This document shows positions 34,187 through 42,757 of a stretch of DNA of 64,000 bases, piece by piece. This stretch comes from Betaproteobacteria bacterium UBA2592 (GTDB lineage Bacteria > Pseudomonadota > Gammaproteobacteria > Burkholderiales > Rhodocyclaceae): assembly GCA_002340095.1 (NCBI GenBank), contig DDKS01000035.1, positions 1-64,000 of the forward strand, in the 5' to 3' direction. The notes beneath the pieces are model-generated. The model saw only the letters and a list, made by a program, of their open reading frames with translations. It was not told where the DNA came from and did not search any database. Every line of letters begins with the position of its first letter. Positions within the stretch are counted from its first letter, which is position 1. A program made the translations under genes and the position numbers.

Positions 34187-36625
34187 TCAGGCCCCGGCCC
34201 GATCCCGGGCCGACGGCCCGGCCAGACGCTGCCAGCGTTCGCGGCAGCCCTCCTCCACATGTTTGGCCAGCTTCCAGTAGCCCTCCAGGCCAAGCGTGAA
34301 GATTTCCTTCATGCCCAGGAGCGGCCGGTCCGCATCCTGTTCGTTGCGCCAGGAACTCCAGATGTCGGCCCGGGCGAAGGTGCACTGCACCAGGGCCGCC
34401 TCCTGTTCCAGGGTCAGCGCCTCGAAGCAGACCCCGATGCGGCCGTCCCTGGCCACCACCACCCGGGCCGGGAACACCTGTTCCATGGTGCCGCGCCAGA
34501 GGGATACCTTGAGCACATCCCCGGGACGGATGCCGTCGCAGTCCAGCAGCAGCCCCAGGCCGTGCAGGGAGAAGTCCTCGGTGCAGCAATGGAGGGCGCG
34601 GCCATCCTGGAGGCGCAGCATGGCCGGGAGCCGCGCCGGCACCCGGTGCGACACCCGCACCTGGCGCTGCTCCGTCGCCACGCTCACGGCAGCCCCGAGC
34701 ATGAGCAGGTTGTAGAAGGTCCACAACAGGTTGAGCAGTACCGTGCCCTGTTCGTGGGTGTTCCAGAAGAAGAGCCGCCCGAGGCCGATGCCGAAGCCGA
34801 TCAGGTTCAGACCCACCAGGATGAGGTAGGGTCTGGAAATTACCCAGTCGAAATAGCTTTCCTCCACCAGGCCGCCCTTGGCGGTGACGTTGAACTTGCC
34901 CAGGCGGGGGTTGATGAAGGCAATGGTGGTGGGCAGGGTGATGTACCAGGCCAGCACCGATTCATAGACCTCGGCCCAGAAGGTGTGGCGGAAGGGCCCC
35001 TGGATGCGGGCATTGGCGATGTTGGAATGAACGATGTGGGGCAGCACGTACAGCGCGATCATCGAGGCCATGGCGTTGATGATGTGCAGTTCGAAGAACA
35101 GGAAGGCCAGGGGCGCGGTGAGGAAGACCAGGCGTGGAATGCCGTAGAAGAAGTGCAGCATGGCATTGCTGTAGCAGAGCCGCTGGAACAGGGTGAGACC
35201 CCGCCCCAGGAAGGGATTGTCGATGCGGAAGATCTGCGCCATGCCCCGGGCCCAGCGGATGCGCTGGCCCACGTGTCCGGACAGGCTTTCGGTGGCAAGG
35301 CCGGCGGCCTGGGTGATGTTGATGTAGGCAGTGGTGTAGCCGCGCCGGTGCAGTTTGAGGGCCGTGTGGGCGTCTTCCGTCACGGTTTCCACGGCGATGC
35401 CCCCCACTTCTTCGAGGGGCCCGCGGCGCAGGATGGCGCAGGAGCCGCAAAAAAAAGTGGCGTTCCAGAAATCGTTGCCGTCCTGGACCAGGCCGTAGAA
35501 CAGGGCGCCCTCGTTGGGAATGCGGCGGAAGGTGCCGAGATTGCGTTCGAAGGGGTCGGCCGAGAAGAAATGGTGGGGCGTCTGCACCATGGCACAGCGG
35601 GAATCCTGGAGGAACCAGCCGATGGTGAGCTGCAGGAAGGAGCGGTTGGGGATGTGGTCGCAATCGAAAATGGCGATGAACTCCCCCCGGGTCAGGGGCA
35701 GGGCGTGGTTGAGGTTGCCCGCCTTGGCATGGGCGTTGTCGGGCCGGATCATGTATTCCACCCCGGCCTCGCTGGCAAACTTCCGGAACTCCTCGCGCCG
35801 CCCGTCGTCGAGCAGGTAGATGCGCAGCTTTTCCACCGGCCAGTCCAGGCCCTTGGCAGCCAGCACCGTCGGCCGCACGACGCTCAGGGGTTCGTTGTAA
35901 GTGGGGATGTAGATATCCACCGTCGGCCAGAGGTTCACATCGGCCGGCAGGGGCACGGGCTTGCGCTTCAGGGGCCAGGCGGTCTGGATGTAGCCCAGAA
36001 GCAGGATGCCCCAGGTATAGATTTCCGCCATCAACAGGCCCCAGCCCAGGAACTTTTCCAGATTCGACTCCAGCCCCAGGGTCTGGGTCGCCCGCCACCA
36101 GCCATAGCGCAGGGATACCAGGATGGAAAGGCCAATCAGGAACAGGGCCGGCAGGTTGCCCGGCATGCGCCGCACGTAGAGCGCCAGGGACAGGGTAAAC
36201 AGGAAGAACAGCAACTGCTCGAACCAGGAAAAAGGCGTGGTCACCGCCAGCCACAGCACCAGGGCGGCGGCAGCGAAAATGGCGGCACGCAGCAGCGGCT
36301 GTTGGAGCCAGGGAGCCATGGCCAGACCCTCCAGGCGGGCGACCAGCCGCACCGGGTCGGGCACCAGGGCCTGGCCCAGACGTTCCAGGGGATGCCACAG
36401 GGGCGTCAGCCGCCGCCCCAGCCCCCGTGCAAGCGCGACGGCCAGCCGGCGCAGGAGGGTCAGGCCACGCGCCAGGGGCATGCTTCCCACCCTGGCCTGC
36501 CCCTGCACCGGCCGGGGCAGGACGAACAGGTGGTACAGCCAGACACCGGCCGTGGCTCCGGCTGGCACGCCCAGGTGGCGGCCCACCCAGGCCAGGCCGC
36601 GCGCCCAAAGGGAGGCGCCGTTCAC
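34187..36625 (-). CDS. bcsA: Cellulose synthase catalytic subunit BcsA
   Basis: An 812-residue membrane glycosyltransferase (GT2) making beta-1,4-glucan from UDP-glucose. Catalytic motifs are complete: YIPTYNEP, LLDDGRR (about residue 273), FDCDHIP, FFCGSCAIL, the general base in VTEDAHT, and QRIRWARGMAQ. Hydrophobic helices flank the catalytic loop. The C-terminus has a PilZ domain (QVRVSHRVPARLP and DFSLHGLGLLLD), so c-di-GMP activation is expected. The GTG start overlaps the bcsQ stop by 4 bases. Confidence 0.96.
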   Translation of the reverse strand: MNGASLWARGLAWVGRHLGVPAGATAGVWLYHLFVLPRPVQGQARVGSMPLARGLTLLRRLAVALARGLGRRLTPLWHPLERLGQALVPDPVRLVARLEGLAMAPWLQQPLLRAAIFAAAALVLWLAVTTPFSWFEQLLFFLFTLSLALYVRRMPGNLPALFLIGLSILVSLRYGWWRATQTLGLESNLEKFLGWGLLMAEIYTWGILLLGYIQTAWPLKRKPVPLPADVNLWPTVDIYIPTYNEPLSVVRPTVLAAKGLDWPVEKLRIYLLDDGRREEFRKFASEAGVEYMIRPDNAHAKAGNLNHALPLTRGEFIAIFDCDHIPNRSFLQLTIGWFLQDSRCAMVQTPHHFFSADPFERNLGTFRRIPNEGALFYGLVQDGNDFWNATFFCGSCAILRRGPLEEVGGIAVETVTEDAHTALKLHRRGYTTAYINITQAAGLATESLSGHVGQRIRWARGMAQIFRIDNPFLGRGLTLFQRLCYSNAMLHFFYGIPRLVFLTAPLAFLFFELHIINAMASMIALYVLPHIVHSNIANARIQGPFRHTFWAEVYESVLAWYITLPTTIAFINPRLGKFNVTAKGGLVEESYFDWVISRPYLILVGLNLIGFGIGLGRLFFWNTHEQGTVLLNLLWTFYNLLMLGAAVSVATEQRQVRVSHRVPARLPAMLRLQDGRALHCCTEDFSLHGLGLLLDCDGIRPGDVLKVSLWRGTMEQVFPARVVVARDGRIGVCFEALTLEQEAALVQCTFARADIWSSWRNEQDADRPLLGMKEIFTLGLEGYWKLAKHVEEGCRERWQRLAGPSARDRAGA

Positions 36626-37386
36626 GGCCGGGCCCCGGCCAGGGCGGGCTGGGCTTCGAGCCAGCCCGCCACCCCCGCCAGATCCCGGAGGGCTTGGGAA
36701 TGGGGGTGTCCCTCGCAGAGGCTGACACAGCAGGCAAAGGCCAGGCGCACCGCCTCGTCCCGGTGCACCGGATAGGGGAGGAAACGTTCCCCCAGGCGCT
36801 GCTGCAAAACAGCGAGGAAATCCCGCTCCAGGGGCAGGCTGCTGTCGAGCCGGTTCACCAGGACGGCATGGGGCCGCCCCCGGGCCAGGGCATCGAGCCA
36901 TGCCTGCAGGACCGGCAGTTGGACCAGGGAGCGACCGTCAGCCTCCAGCACCACCAGGACGAAGTCGGCCGCCCCCAGGGCCTGGCGGGCAAAGGGGGAA
37001 GGCAGGGCCGGCGTGTCGAGCAGCACCAGGGCATCGGCCAGGTCCGGCACGGCGGCGAGCTCATCGGCCAGCCAGCACGGCTCCCGGGCCAGGGTGGCCT
37101 CGAGGCCGGCCAGCGCCGCCGGGGCCAGGCTGCCGAAGGGCAGGAAGACGACGCCCTCGGAATTCTGCAAGGCCGCTCCGGTCCACGGCCGCCCCTCCTG
37201 CAGCAGGCTCGCCCAGCCCCGCTCCGGCGCCTGCTCGAGCCCCAGGTGCAGGCCGAGAAGGTTGGCCGGGTCGCACTCCAGCGCCAGCACCCGGCGGCCC
37301 CGTTCGACGAAGGCGCTGGCCAGATGGACCGCCAGGCTGGTGCGGCCGCAGCCGTCGAGGTTGGAAATCAGGGCCAGCCTAGGCAT
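36622..37386 (-). CDS. bcsQ: Cellulose biosynthesis ParA/MinD-like protein BcsQ
   Basis: A 254-residue SIMIBI-class protein associated with BcsA. The N-terminus LISNLDGCGRTSLAVHLA aligns with the deviant Walker A site (KGGxGKT) but both signature lysines are replaced. ALECDPANLL and LVLLDTPALPSPFAR correspond to Walker A' and B. E. coli BcsQ also lacks the P-loop Lys. Start overlaps bcsF by 8 bases and stop overlaps bcsA by 4. Confidence 0.85.
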   Translation of the reverse strand: MPRLALISNLDGCGRTSLAVHLASAFVERGRRVLALECDPANLLGLHLGLEQAPERGWASLLQEGRPWTGAALQNSEGVVFLPFGSLAPAALAGLEATLAREPCWLADELAAVPDLADALVLLDTPALPSPFARQALGAADFVLVVLEADGRSLVQLPVLQAWLDALARGRPHAVLVNRLDSSLPLERDFLAVLQQRLGERFLPYPVHRDEAVRLAFACCVSLCEGHPHSQALRDLAGVAGWLEAQPALAGARP

Positions 37387-37576
37387 GGGGGTCCTCTTCT
37401 GTCGCTCCGCTCCCCTGCCCGCCAGGCCGTGCCCGGGGCCGGTAAGGACGCAAGTGACGGGGCCGGAAACCGGGCAAGCGACGCATCCAGGCCGCCCGGC
37501 GGCGCAGGCGCTGCAGCAGGTGCCAGGCCGGCCAGGCCAGCAGGACGCCCAGGCAGAAAAAGAGCAGCAGGCTCAT
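37379..37576 (-). CDS. bcsF: Small membrane protein BcsF-like
   Basis: A 65-residue protein with one N-terminal helix (LLLFFCLGVLLAWPAWHLL) and an Arg-rich cytoplasmic tail. Size, topology and place between bcsE and bcsQ match BcsF, which recruits BcsE to the synthase. ATG 37576 overlaps the bcsE stop by 4 bases. Confidence 0.75.
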   Translation of the reverse strand: MSLLLFFCLGVLLAWPAWHLLQRLRRRAAWMRRLPGFRPRHLRPYRPRARPGGQGSGATEEDPHA

Positions 37577-39330
37577 GACGGCACCCCCCCGGGCTCCTGT
37601 TCCGGCCGCCATCCGGACAGGGAGAAGCGGTGCACCTGCCGCGCCGGGGGTCGGGCCGCACCAGGCAGGGAAGGTGCGCCGGCACTCCGGGCCAGCAGAA
37701 GGCGGGCCGGAGAGGCGGCCGGAATGCCCGGGTCTGCCACCCCGGGACGCTCCGGTGCGCCTCCGGCCGGCGGCAGCACGGCAGCCAGCAGGGCGGAATG
37801 GTCCGGCAGGGCACCATGCTCCGCCTCCCGCTCCAGGGCCGCCAGGGCGTGCAGGATCAGTTCGGAACCGGGGTGGATCCAGGTGGATTCGAACAGGGTG
37901 TCCACCGGCTCCCGGAAGATGTGGTTCACGCTCGCCTCCACATCCGGCTCCCGGCAGGCGAACAGAAAGAGATAGAGATGCTCCCGATCCGTGCTGACCA
38001 GATCTCCGGAACGGCCGATGCGGCAGTGCGCCAGGGCATCCAGATGCGTGACCCGACGGAGCAGGGAAAACCGGAGCAGGCAGTGTTCCACGCCCAGCAG
38101 GCTGGATTGCTCGACCATCCGGCGCACCAGTTGGCAGAAACGGGCCGGCGGCAGGTAGCCGGAAACCGGCAGCGGTTCGGCCGCCGCCAGCAGCCCCTCC
38201 AGGTCGGCGCAGGGCTCGCCGCTGTAGATCTGGTTGCTGTGGCCGTGCACCTGCTGGATGACCCGGGAGAATCCCAGTTCCCGGTAGATGACGCTGTTGA
38301 TGCCGGCCTTGAGCAGGATGGCTTCGGCCCCGTAACGGAGCTTGGCCCCCATTTCCCGGACCAGGATCTTCAGGTAGCGGGGATGAGCCTGGCGCAGGCG
38401 GTGCACCAGATGCACAAGCTCGACGAAACCGGCCGGCCCCTCATAGGGCAGCAGCAGGGTGGAGGCTCCCAGGGTGGGCAGCTCCGCCTCCAGGGCTGCC
38501 CGATCGGGCAGCACCTGCCAGTGGGCTGGCACCCCCGCCTGCCCGGCCAGTGCGCCCTCCATGACCAGAACGCAACCCTGGCGAGGGGCGGCGCGCAGGC
38601 GCTGACTGTCCCCATCGAGGACGCCGCCTTCCATTTCCAGGCCGTGATCGGCCGGCTGCAGGCTGTAGCAGGTGTTCTGCAGCCCCCCCTGCCAGCGCAG
38701 GAGCTCCAGGGTCAGATGGCCCTGCACCCAGACCAGACGGCCTGCATTGGGGAAGGCCCAGTCCATGCCGGCCACGGCCAGGGCTTCACCGACCTGGCCG
38801 GCAAACAGGAACAAGGAGCCCGCAGGGCGCTGCCGCACCCACTGCTGCAGGGCGCGCAACTGCTGTTGCAGGGCCACCGGCTTGTCCCAGGCGAACAGGG
38901 CCTCCATGCCCAGGAAGACGAGACCGTCTTCCGGCGCCACCTGGAACAGGGGCAGCTCCCGCAGCAGGGCGGCCGGTGCCGGGGTTTCCCCGGGCCGGGG
39001 CTGCCACTCGAGCAGCTGCACCCGCCCCCCGGCCACGGCATCGGCCAGGCGGGCGGAACGGGCAAGACAGGCTTCCAACACATCCCCGGCGGCCGGGCCA
39101 AGCACCACGTGCAGGGGTAGTTCCCGGGCCAGGGCGGTTTCCGCCACCTGGCACAGCAGGTGGATGCGCGGCGCGACTTCGGGCACCAGCAGGACCTGGG
39201 ACTGGCAGGGGGGAAAGTGCAGCAGGGAGGAGGGCAGCCCCTCGATGCCCAAGCCCAGCCCGCCTCCGGCCCCCGCCGCCCCGGAGCGCTGCCGGAAGCG
39301 CCGGCGGAACAGGGAAAACGGACCAGACAT
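37573..39330 (-). CDS. bcsE: c-di-GMP-binding cellulose biosynthesis protein BcsE
   Basis: A 585-residue cytoplasmic protein of the BcsE family. The C-terminal GIL-like domain contains RSGD (about 440-443, in CRIGRSGDLVS), the I-site-like motif used to bind c-di-GMP, followed by LYLFLFACREPDVEASVNHIF. LLRWQGGLQNTCYSL and MGAKLRYGAEAILLKAGIN are recognisable in the middle. The start at 39330 overlaps the bcsR-like stop by one base. The last 90 residues are a proline-rich tail. Confidence 0.85.
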   Translation of the reverse strand: MSGPFSLFRRRFRQRSGAAGAGGGLGLGIEGLPSSLLHFPPCQSQVLLVPEVAPRIHLLCQVAETALARELPLHVVLGPAAGDVLEACLARSARLADAVAGGRVQLLEWQPRPGETPAPAALLRELPLFQVAPEDGLVFLGMEALFAWDKPVALQQQLRALQQWVRQRPAGSLFLFAGQVGEALAVAGMDWAFPNAGRLVWVQGHLTLELLRWQGGLQNTCYSLQPADHGLEMEGGVLDGDSQRLRAAPRQGCVLVMEGALAGQAGVPAHWQVLPDRAALEAELPTLGASTLLLPYEGPAGFVELVHLVHRLRQAHPRYLKILVREMGAKLRYGAEAILLKAGINSVIYRELGFSRVIQQVHGHSNQIYSGEPCADLEGLLAAAEPLPVSGYLPPARFCQLVRRMVEQSSLLGVEHCLLRFSLLRRVTHLDALAHCRIGRSGDLVSTDREHLYLFLFACREPDVEASVNHIFREPVDTLFESTWIHPGSELILHALAALEREAEHGALPDHSALLAAVLPPAGGAPERPGVADPGIPAASPARLLLARSAGAPSLPGAARPPARQVHRFSLSGWRPEQEPGGVPS

Positions 39331-39578
39331 CAGCCCCCTTCCCCGGTCGCTACGGCCGGCGGGCTGTCGGCCATGCGGCGGGCCACCTCGCGGGCGAGCA
39401 GGGGCCAGGCCCCGTGGGCACGGCGGACTTCCTGCTCGAGCTGGCGGTCGAAATAGGCGAAGGCGGGCAGGCCATGTTCCTGGAGCAGCCGGCGCACATC
39501 GGCGGGCGTCTCCGCCTGAAGCCGCCGTCCTTTGGAAGAATCCCGATCCTGCATATCTACGTCTGTTATGTCTGACAT
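39330..39578 (-). CDS. bcsR: BcsR/BcsP-family small cellulose protein
   Basis: An 82-residue protein opening the minus-strand cellulose unit. Residues about 30-68 (GLPAFAYFDRQLEQEVRRAHGAWPLLA) resemble the BcsR pattern in which YxD..Q..L precedes a WPLLAE-type motif. BcsR binds BcsQ and regulates synthase assembly. The short acidic N-terminus and low-complexity C-terminus are not conserved. Family assignment is by pattern and position. Confidence 0.7.
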   Translation of the reverse strand: MSDITDVDMQDRDSSKGRRLQAETPADVRRLLQEHGLPAFAYFDRQLEQEVRRAHGAWPLLAREVARRMADSPPAVATGEGG

Positions 39579-39585
39579 CCTCGTT

Positions 39586-39602
39586 GCCGGCTTTGCGCCG
39601 GC
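39586..39602. other. Hairpin in the bcs-hypE divergent gap
   Basis: GCCGGC-TTTGC-GCCGGC is a perfect 6-bp dyad directly upstream of the bcsR-like start, in its expected 5' leader. The rest of the 224-base gap shows no convincing promoter on inspection. Function unknown. Confidence 0.35.
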
Positions 39603-39802
39603 TCAAACCCGCACACCCGGAACCCGGTCCGGGCCCTGCCCCTGCCATCGTCCCCGGAACGGGAGCGCTGCCCCCCACAGGGGCGGCGCCGGATTATCGG
39701 CCGTGGCAGGACGCGCGGCACTCACTTTTACTCACGAGGCCAGGGGCGGCTTCTGCCTGCTAAACTTTCCGCTTCTTCACCCAGATGCCCGGACCCTCCA
39801 CC

Positions 39803-40846
39803 ATGACCCGCTACCTCCGCCCCCTGAACCTGAAGCACGGCTGCGTGGAAATCGCCCACGGTGCCGGCGGCCGGGCCACGGCCCAGCTGGTTGCCGAACT
39901 GTTTGCCCGGCACCTGGGCAACGAATGGCTGGCCCAGGGTGATGACGGGGCGGTGCTGCCCGCGCCGGCCCCCGGCGAACGGCTGGTGATGGCCACCGAC
40001 AGCCACGTGGTGTCCCCCCTGTTCTTTCCGGGCGGCGACATCGGCTGCCTGGCCGTGCATGGCACCATCAACGACGTGGCAGTGATGGGCGCACGGCCCT
40101 TGTGGCTGTCGGCCGCCTTCATCCTCGAAGAGGGCCTGGCCCTGGCCGACCTGGAACGCATCGTCGAGAGCATGGCCGCCGCCGCCCGGGAGGCCAGGGT
40201 GCCTGTCGTCACCGGCGACACCAAGGTGGTGGAGCGGGGCAAGGGCGACGGGGTGTTCATCACCACCACCGGGGTCGGGGCCTTGCCGGCCGGACGCCGG
40301 ATCGGCGGGCAGCAGGCCCGGCCCGGAGACGCGGTGCTGGTGTCGGGCACCCTCGGCGATCACGGCATGGCGATCATGAGCGAACGGGAGGGGCTGGGCT
40401 TTGCCACCCCCATCGTCTCGGATACGGCGGCCCTGCACGGGCTGGTCGAGGCGGTGCTGGCCACCGGGGCGGACATCCGCGTGCTGCGCGATCCGACCCG
40501 GGGTGGACTGGGCACGACCTTGAACGAAATTGCCAGCCAGTCAGGCGTGGGCGTGCTGATCGAGGAGGCGGCCCTGCCCCTGAACCCGGCGGTGGCGGCA
40601 GCCTGCGAGTTCCTCGGGCTCGACCCGCTCTACGTGGCCAACGAGGGGAAGTTGGTGCTGATCTGCGCCGAAGCGGATGCGGAGCGGGTGCTGGCCGCCC
40701 TGCGCGCCCACCCCCTGGGCCGCCGGGCAGCCCGGATCGGGCAGGTGCTGGAGGACGAGCACCATTTCGTGCAGATGGCCACGACCATGGGGGGGCGGCG
40801 CATGGTGGACTGGCTCTGCGGCGACCAGCTGCCGCGCATCTGCTGA
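39803..40846 (+). CDS. hypE: Hydrogenase maturation protein HypE
   Basis: A 347-residue enzyme that dehydrates the carbamoyl group on its own C-terminal Cys to thiocyanate, the cyanide donor. It ends in PRIC, leaving the essential terminal Cys. IAHGAGGRAT, GDDGAVLP, VHGTINDVAVMGA, RDPTRGGLGTTLNEIA and NEGKLVLI are family motifs. ATG 39803 is preferred over ATG 39785 because homology starts at TRYLRPL. It stands alone, away from the other hyp genes. Confidence 0.95.
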   Translation: MTRYLRPLNLKHGCVEIAHGAGGRATAQLVAELFARHLGNEWLAQGDDGAVLPAPAPGERLVMATDSHVVSPLFFPGGDIGCLAVHGTINDVAVMGARPLWLSAAFILEEGLALADLERIVESMAAAAREARVPVVTGDTKVVERGKGDGVFITTTGVGALPAGRRIGGQQARPGDAVLVSGTLGDHGMAIMSEREGLGFATPIVSDTAALHGLVEAVLATGADIRVLRDPTRGGLGTTLNEIASQSGVGVLIEEAALPLNPAVAAACEFLGLDPLYVANEGKLVLICAEADAERVLAALRAHPLGRRAARIGQVLEDEHHFVQMATTMGGRRMVDWLCGDQLPRIC

Positions 40847-40856
40847 TGCCATGACT

Positions 40857-41051
40857 TCAGTGGCGCGGAGTCACCACCACGCTGACCACGGCGAACAGCT
40901 GGTCGAGCACTACCCGGCGGGCCTCCTCGGCATCCCGGACGGCGGGGATCCGGTACAGCTCGCGGCGGCCGTCCTCCAGGCGCACGGCCGCGATGAACTC
41001 GCGGGGAGCCGGGTTGGGAAAGCGCCGGCGGCTGCGGGCCTGCTGGGTCAT
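40857..41051 (-). CDS. Small basic hypothetical protein
   Basis: A 64-residue protein rich in Arg (MTQQARSRRRFPN at the start, FAVVSVVVTPRH at the end). Strong AGGAGA lies 5 bases before the ATG, which supports real translation. It lies antiparallel between hypE and hoxA. No family is recognised; a beta-strand-rich fold is suggested by VRLEDGRRELYRI. Confidence 0.55.
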   Translation of the reverse strand: MTQQARSRRRFPNPAPREFIAAVRLEDGRRELYRIPAVRDAEEARRVVLDQLFAVVSVVVTPRH

Positions 41052-41269
41052 GGGGGTCTCCTCTCATCCCTTTCGAGTGCATGGTAATGCATCCGAAGGC
41101 CATGAAAAATCAGACAAAAGTCGTGTTTTATGCATTCCAGGAAGGAAACCCGGCAAAACCATGACAAAAGGCATAAAACCCCGCATTTCCTCCTGCAAAA
41201 AAGCCTTTTGTTCCGGTTTCGGACTTGTTATTCCATTTGGCCAAAGCCCTTATGCATTCAGGAAGCTCC

Positions 41270-42757
41270 ATGAACAATGCCCATCTTCCCGGCATTCTGG
41301 TGGTGGATGACGAAATCCGCTCCCAGGAGGCCCTGGCCCGTACTCTGGAAGAGGATTTCCGCGTTTTCACCGCCGCCTCCGCCGCCGAAGCCATGCAGCG
41401 CCTGGAGCAGGAGGCCGGCATCCAGATCGTGCTGTGCGACCAGCGCATGCCGGGCACCACCGGGGTGCAGTTCCTGAGCCAGGTGCGGGAGCGCTGGCCC
41501 GAGGCGATCCGCATCATCCTCTCCGGCTACACGGACGCGGAGGACATCATCACCGGTATCAACGAGGCGGGCATCTGGCAGTATCTGATGAAGCCCTGGC
41601 AGCCGGAGCAGTTGCTGCACACCCTGAAGAATGCCGCCGAAGTCTGGCGTCTGCAGCGGGACAATCAGCGTCTCAGCCTGGAATTACGCACCGCCACGCC
41701 GGTGCTGCAGCGCCAGGTGGGCTCCAAGTACGACCGGGTCAAGCAGGCCTTCGGCCTCGATGGCCTGCTGCGGGCTCCGGGCAGCCCCCTGGAACGGGTG
41801 GCGGAGCTGATCCGCAAGGTCGCTCCCCACGACATCCCCGTGCTCATCAGCGGCGAGTCGGGCACCGGCAAGGAGATGGTCGCCCGGGCCATCCACTACG
41901 AGAGCCACCGGGCCAGCCAGCCCTTCGTAGTGGAAAACTGTGGCGCCCTGCCCGACAGCCTGCTCGAAGCCGAACTCTTCGGCCACAAGCGCGGCGCCTT
42001 CACCGGCGCCGTGGAGGACCGCATCGGCCTGTTCCAGCAGGCAGACGGCGGCACCTTGTTCCTCGACGAAATCGGCGACACCAGCCCCGCCTTCCAGGTC
42101 AAGCTGCTGCGTGTGCTGCAGGAAGGGGAGTTCCGCCCGGTGGGCAGCAGCCGCCCCCGCTCGGTGGATGTGCGGGTGATCGCCGCCACCAACCGGGATC
42201 TGGAGGAGGAGGTGCGGGCTGGCCGCTTCCGGGAGGACCTCTATTACCGGCTCGCCACGGTGAGCCTCACCGTGCCGCCCCTGCGGGAACGGCGGGAGGA
42301 CATCCCCCTGCTCGCCCGGCGCCTGGTGGAAGCCAGCGCCCGGGCCCTGGGCAAGCCCGACGCCCGGCTCTCCCAGGCAACCCTGGACTGCCTGTGCGCC
42401 TGGCGCTGGCCCGGCAACGTGCGCGAGCTGCAAAACGAGATCCTGCGTCTGCTGGCCCTGTCGGATGCACCGGAGCTGGGGCCGGAACTGCTCTCGCCCC
42501 GGGTGCTGCGCGCCGCCGCCGAGGAGGAGGAAGCGGAACTGGCCTTCATCAGCGGTGGCCGGGGCGGCCTCAAGGAGCGCATGGAACGGCTGGAAGCCCG
42601 GGTGGTGCAAGAAACCCTGATCCGGCACGGCTGGAACATCTCCCGGGCGGCGGCGGAGCTGGAACTGTCCCGCGTCGGCCTGCGCAGCAAGATCCAGCGC
42701 TACGGCCTGGACCGCCCCGGGCGGTCCCCGGAGGGGGCGGAGGATGCCCCGGCATGA
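41270..42757 (+). CDS. hoxA: NtrC-family hydrogenase regulator HoxA/HupR
   Basis: A 495-residue sigma-54 activator. Receiver domain with acidic VVDDE and Asp57 in LCDQRMPG; AAA+ domain with GESGTGKE (about 195-202), the sigma-54-contacting GAFTGA loop (about 242-247) and DGGTLFLDEIGD; C-terminal Fis-type helix-turn-helix (ISRAAAELELSRVGLRSKIQRYG). In Ralstonia and Rhodobacter such proteins are active unphosphorylated and are shut off by the kinase HoxJ/HupT. ATG 41270 has AGGAA at the right distance; TTG 41225 and ATG 41252 are less likely. Overlaps hoxB by 4 bases. The likely target is the sigma-54 promoter at 8745. Confidence 0.93.
   Translation: MNNAHLPGILVVDDEIRSQEALARTLEEDFRVFTAASAAEAMQRLEQEAGIQIVLCDQRMPGTTGVQFLSQVRERWPEAIRIILSGYTDAEDIITGINEAGIWQYLMKPWQPEQLLHTLKNAAEVWRLQRDNQRLSLELRTATPVLQRQVGSKYDRVKQAFGLDGLLRAPGSPLERVAELIRKVAPHDIPVLISGESGTGKEMVARAIHYESHRASQPFVVENCGALPDSLLEAELFGHKRGAFTGAVEDRIGLFQQADGGTLFLDEIGDTSPAFQVKLLRVLQEGEFRPVGSSRPRSVDVRVIAATNRDLEEEVRAGRFREDLYYRLATVSLTVPPLRERREDIPLLARRLVEASARALGKPDARLSQATLDCLCAWRWPGNVRELQNEILRLLALSDAPELGPELLSPRVLRAAAEEEEAELAFISGGRGGLKERMERLEARVVQETLIRHGWNISRAAAELELSRVGLRSKIQRYGLDRPGRSPEGAEDAPA

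Noticed and set aside
34148..36775. An 875-codon plus-strand frame opposite bcsA
   Set aside because: It mirrors the BcsA frame, is dominated by Gly, Gln and His, and shows no domain; a GC artefact.
41052..41269. Sigma-54 or other clear promoter in the hoxA leader
   Set aside because: The region is AT-richer than its surroundings and probably holds a promoter, but no element matches a consensus well enough to name.
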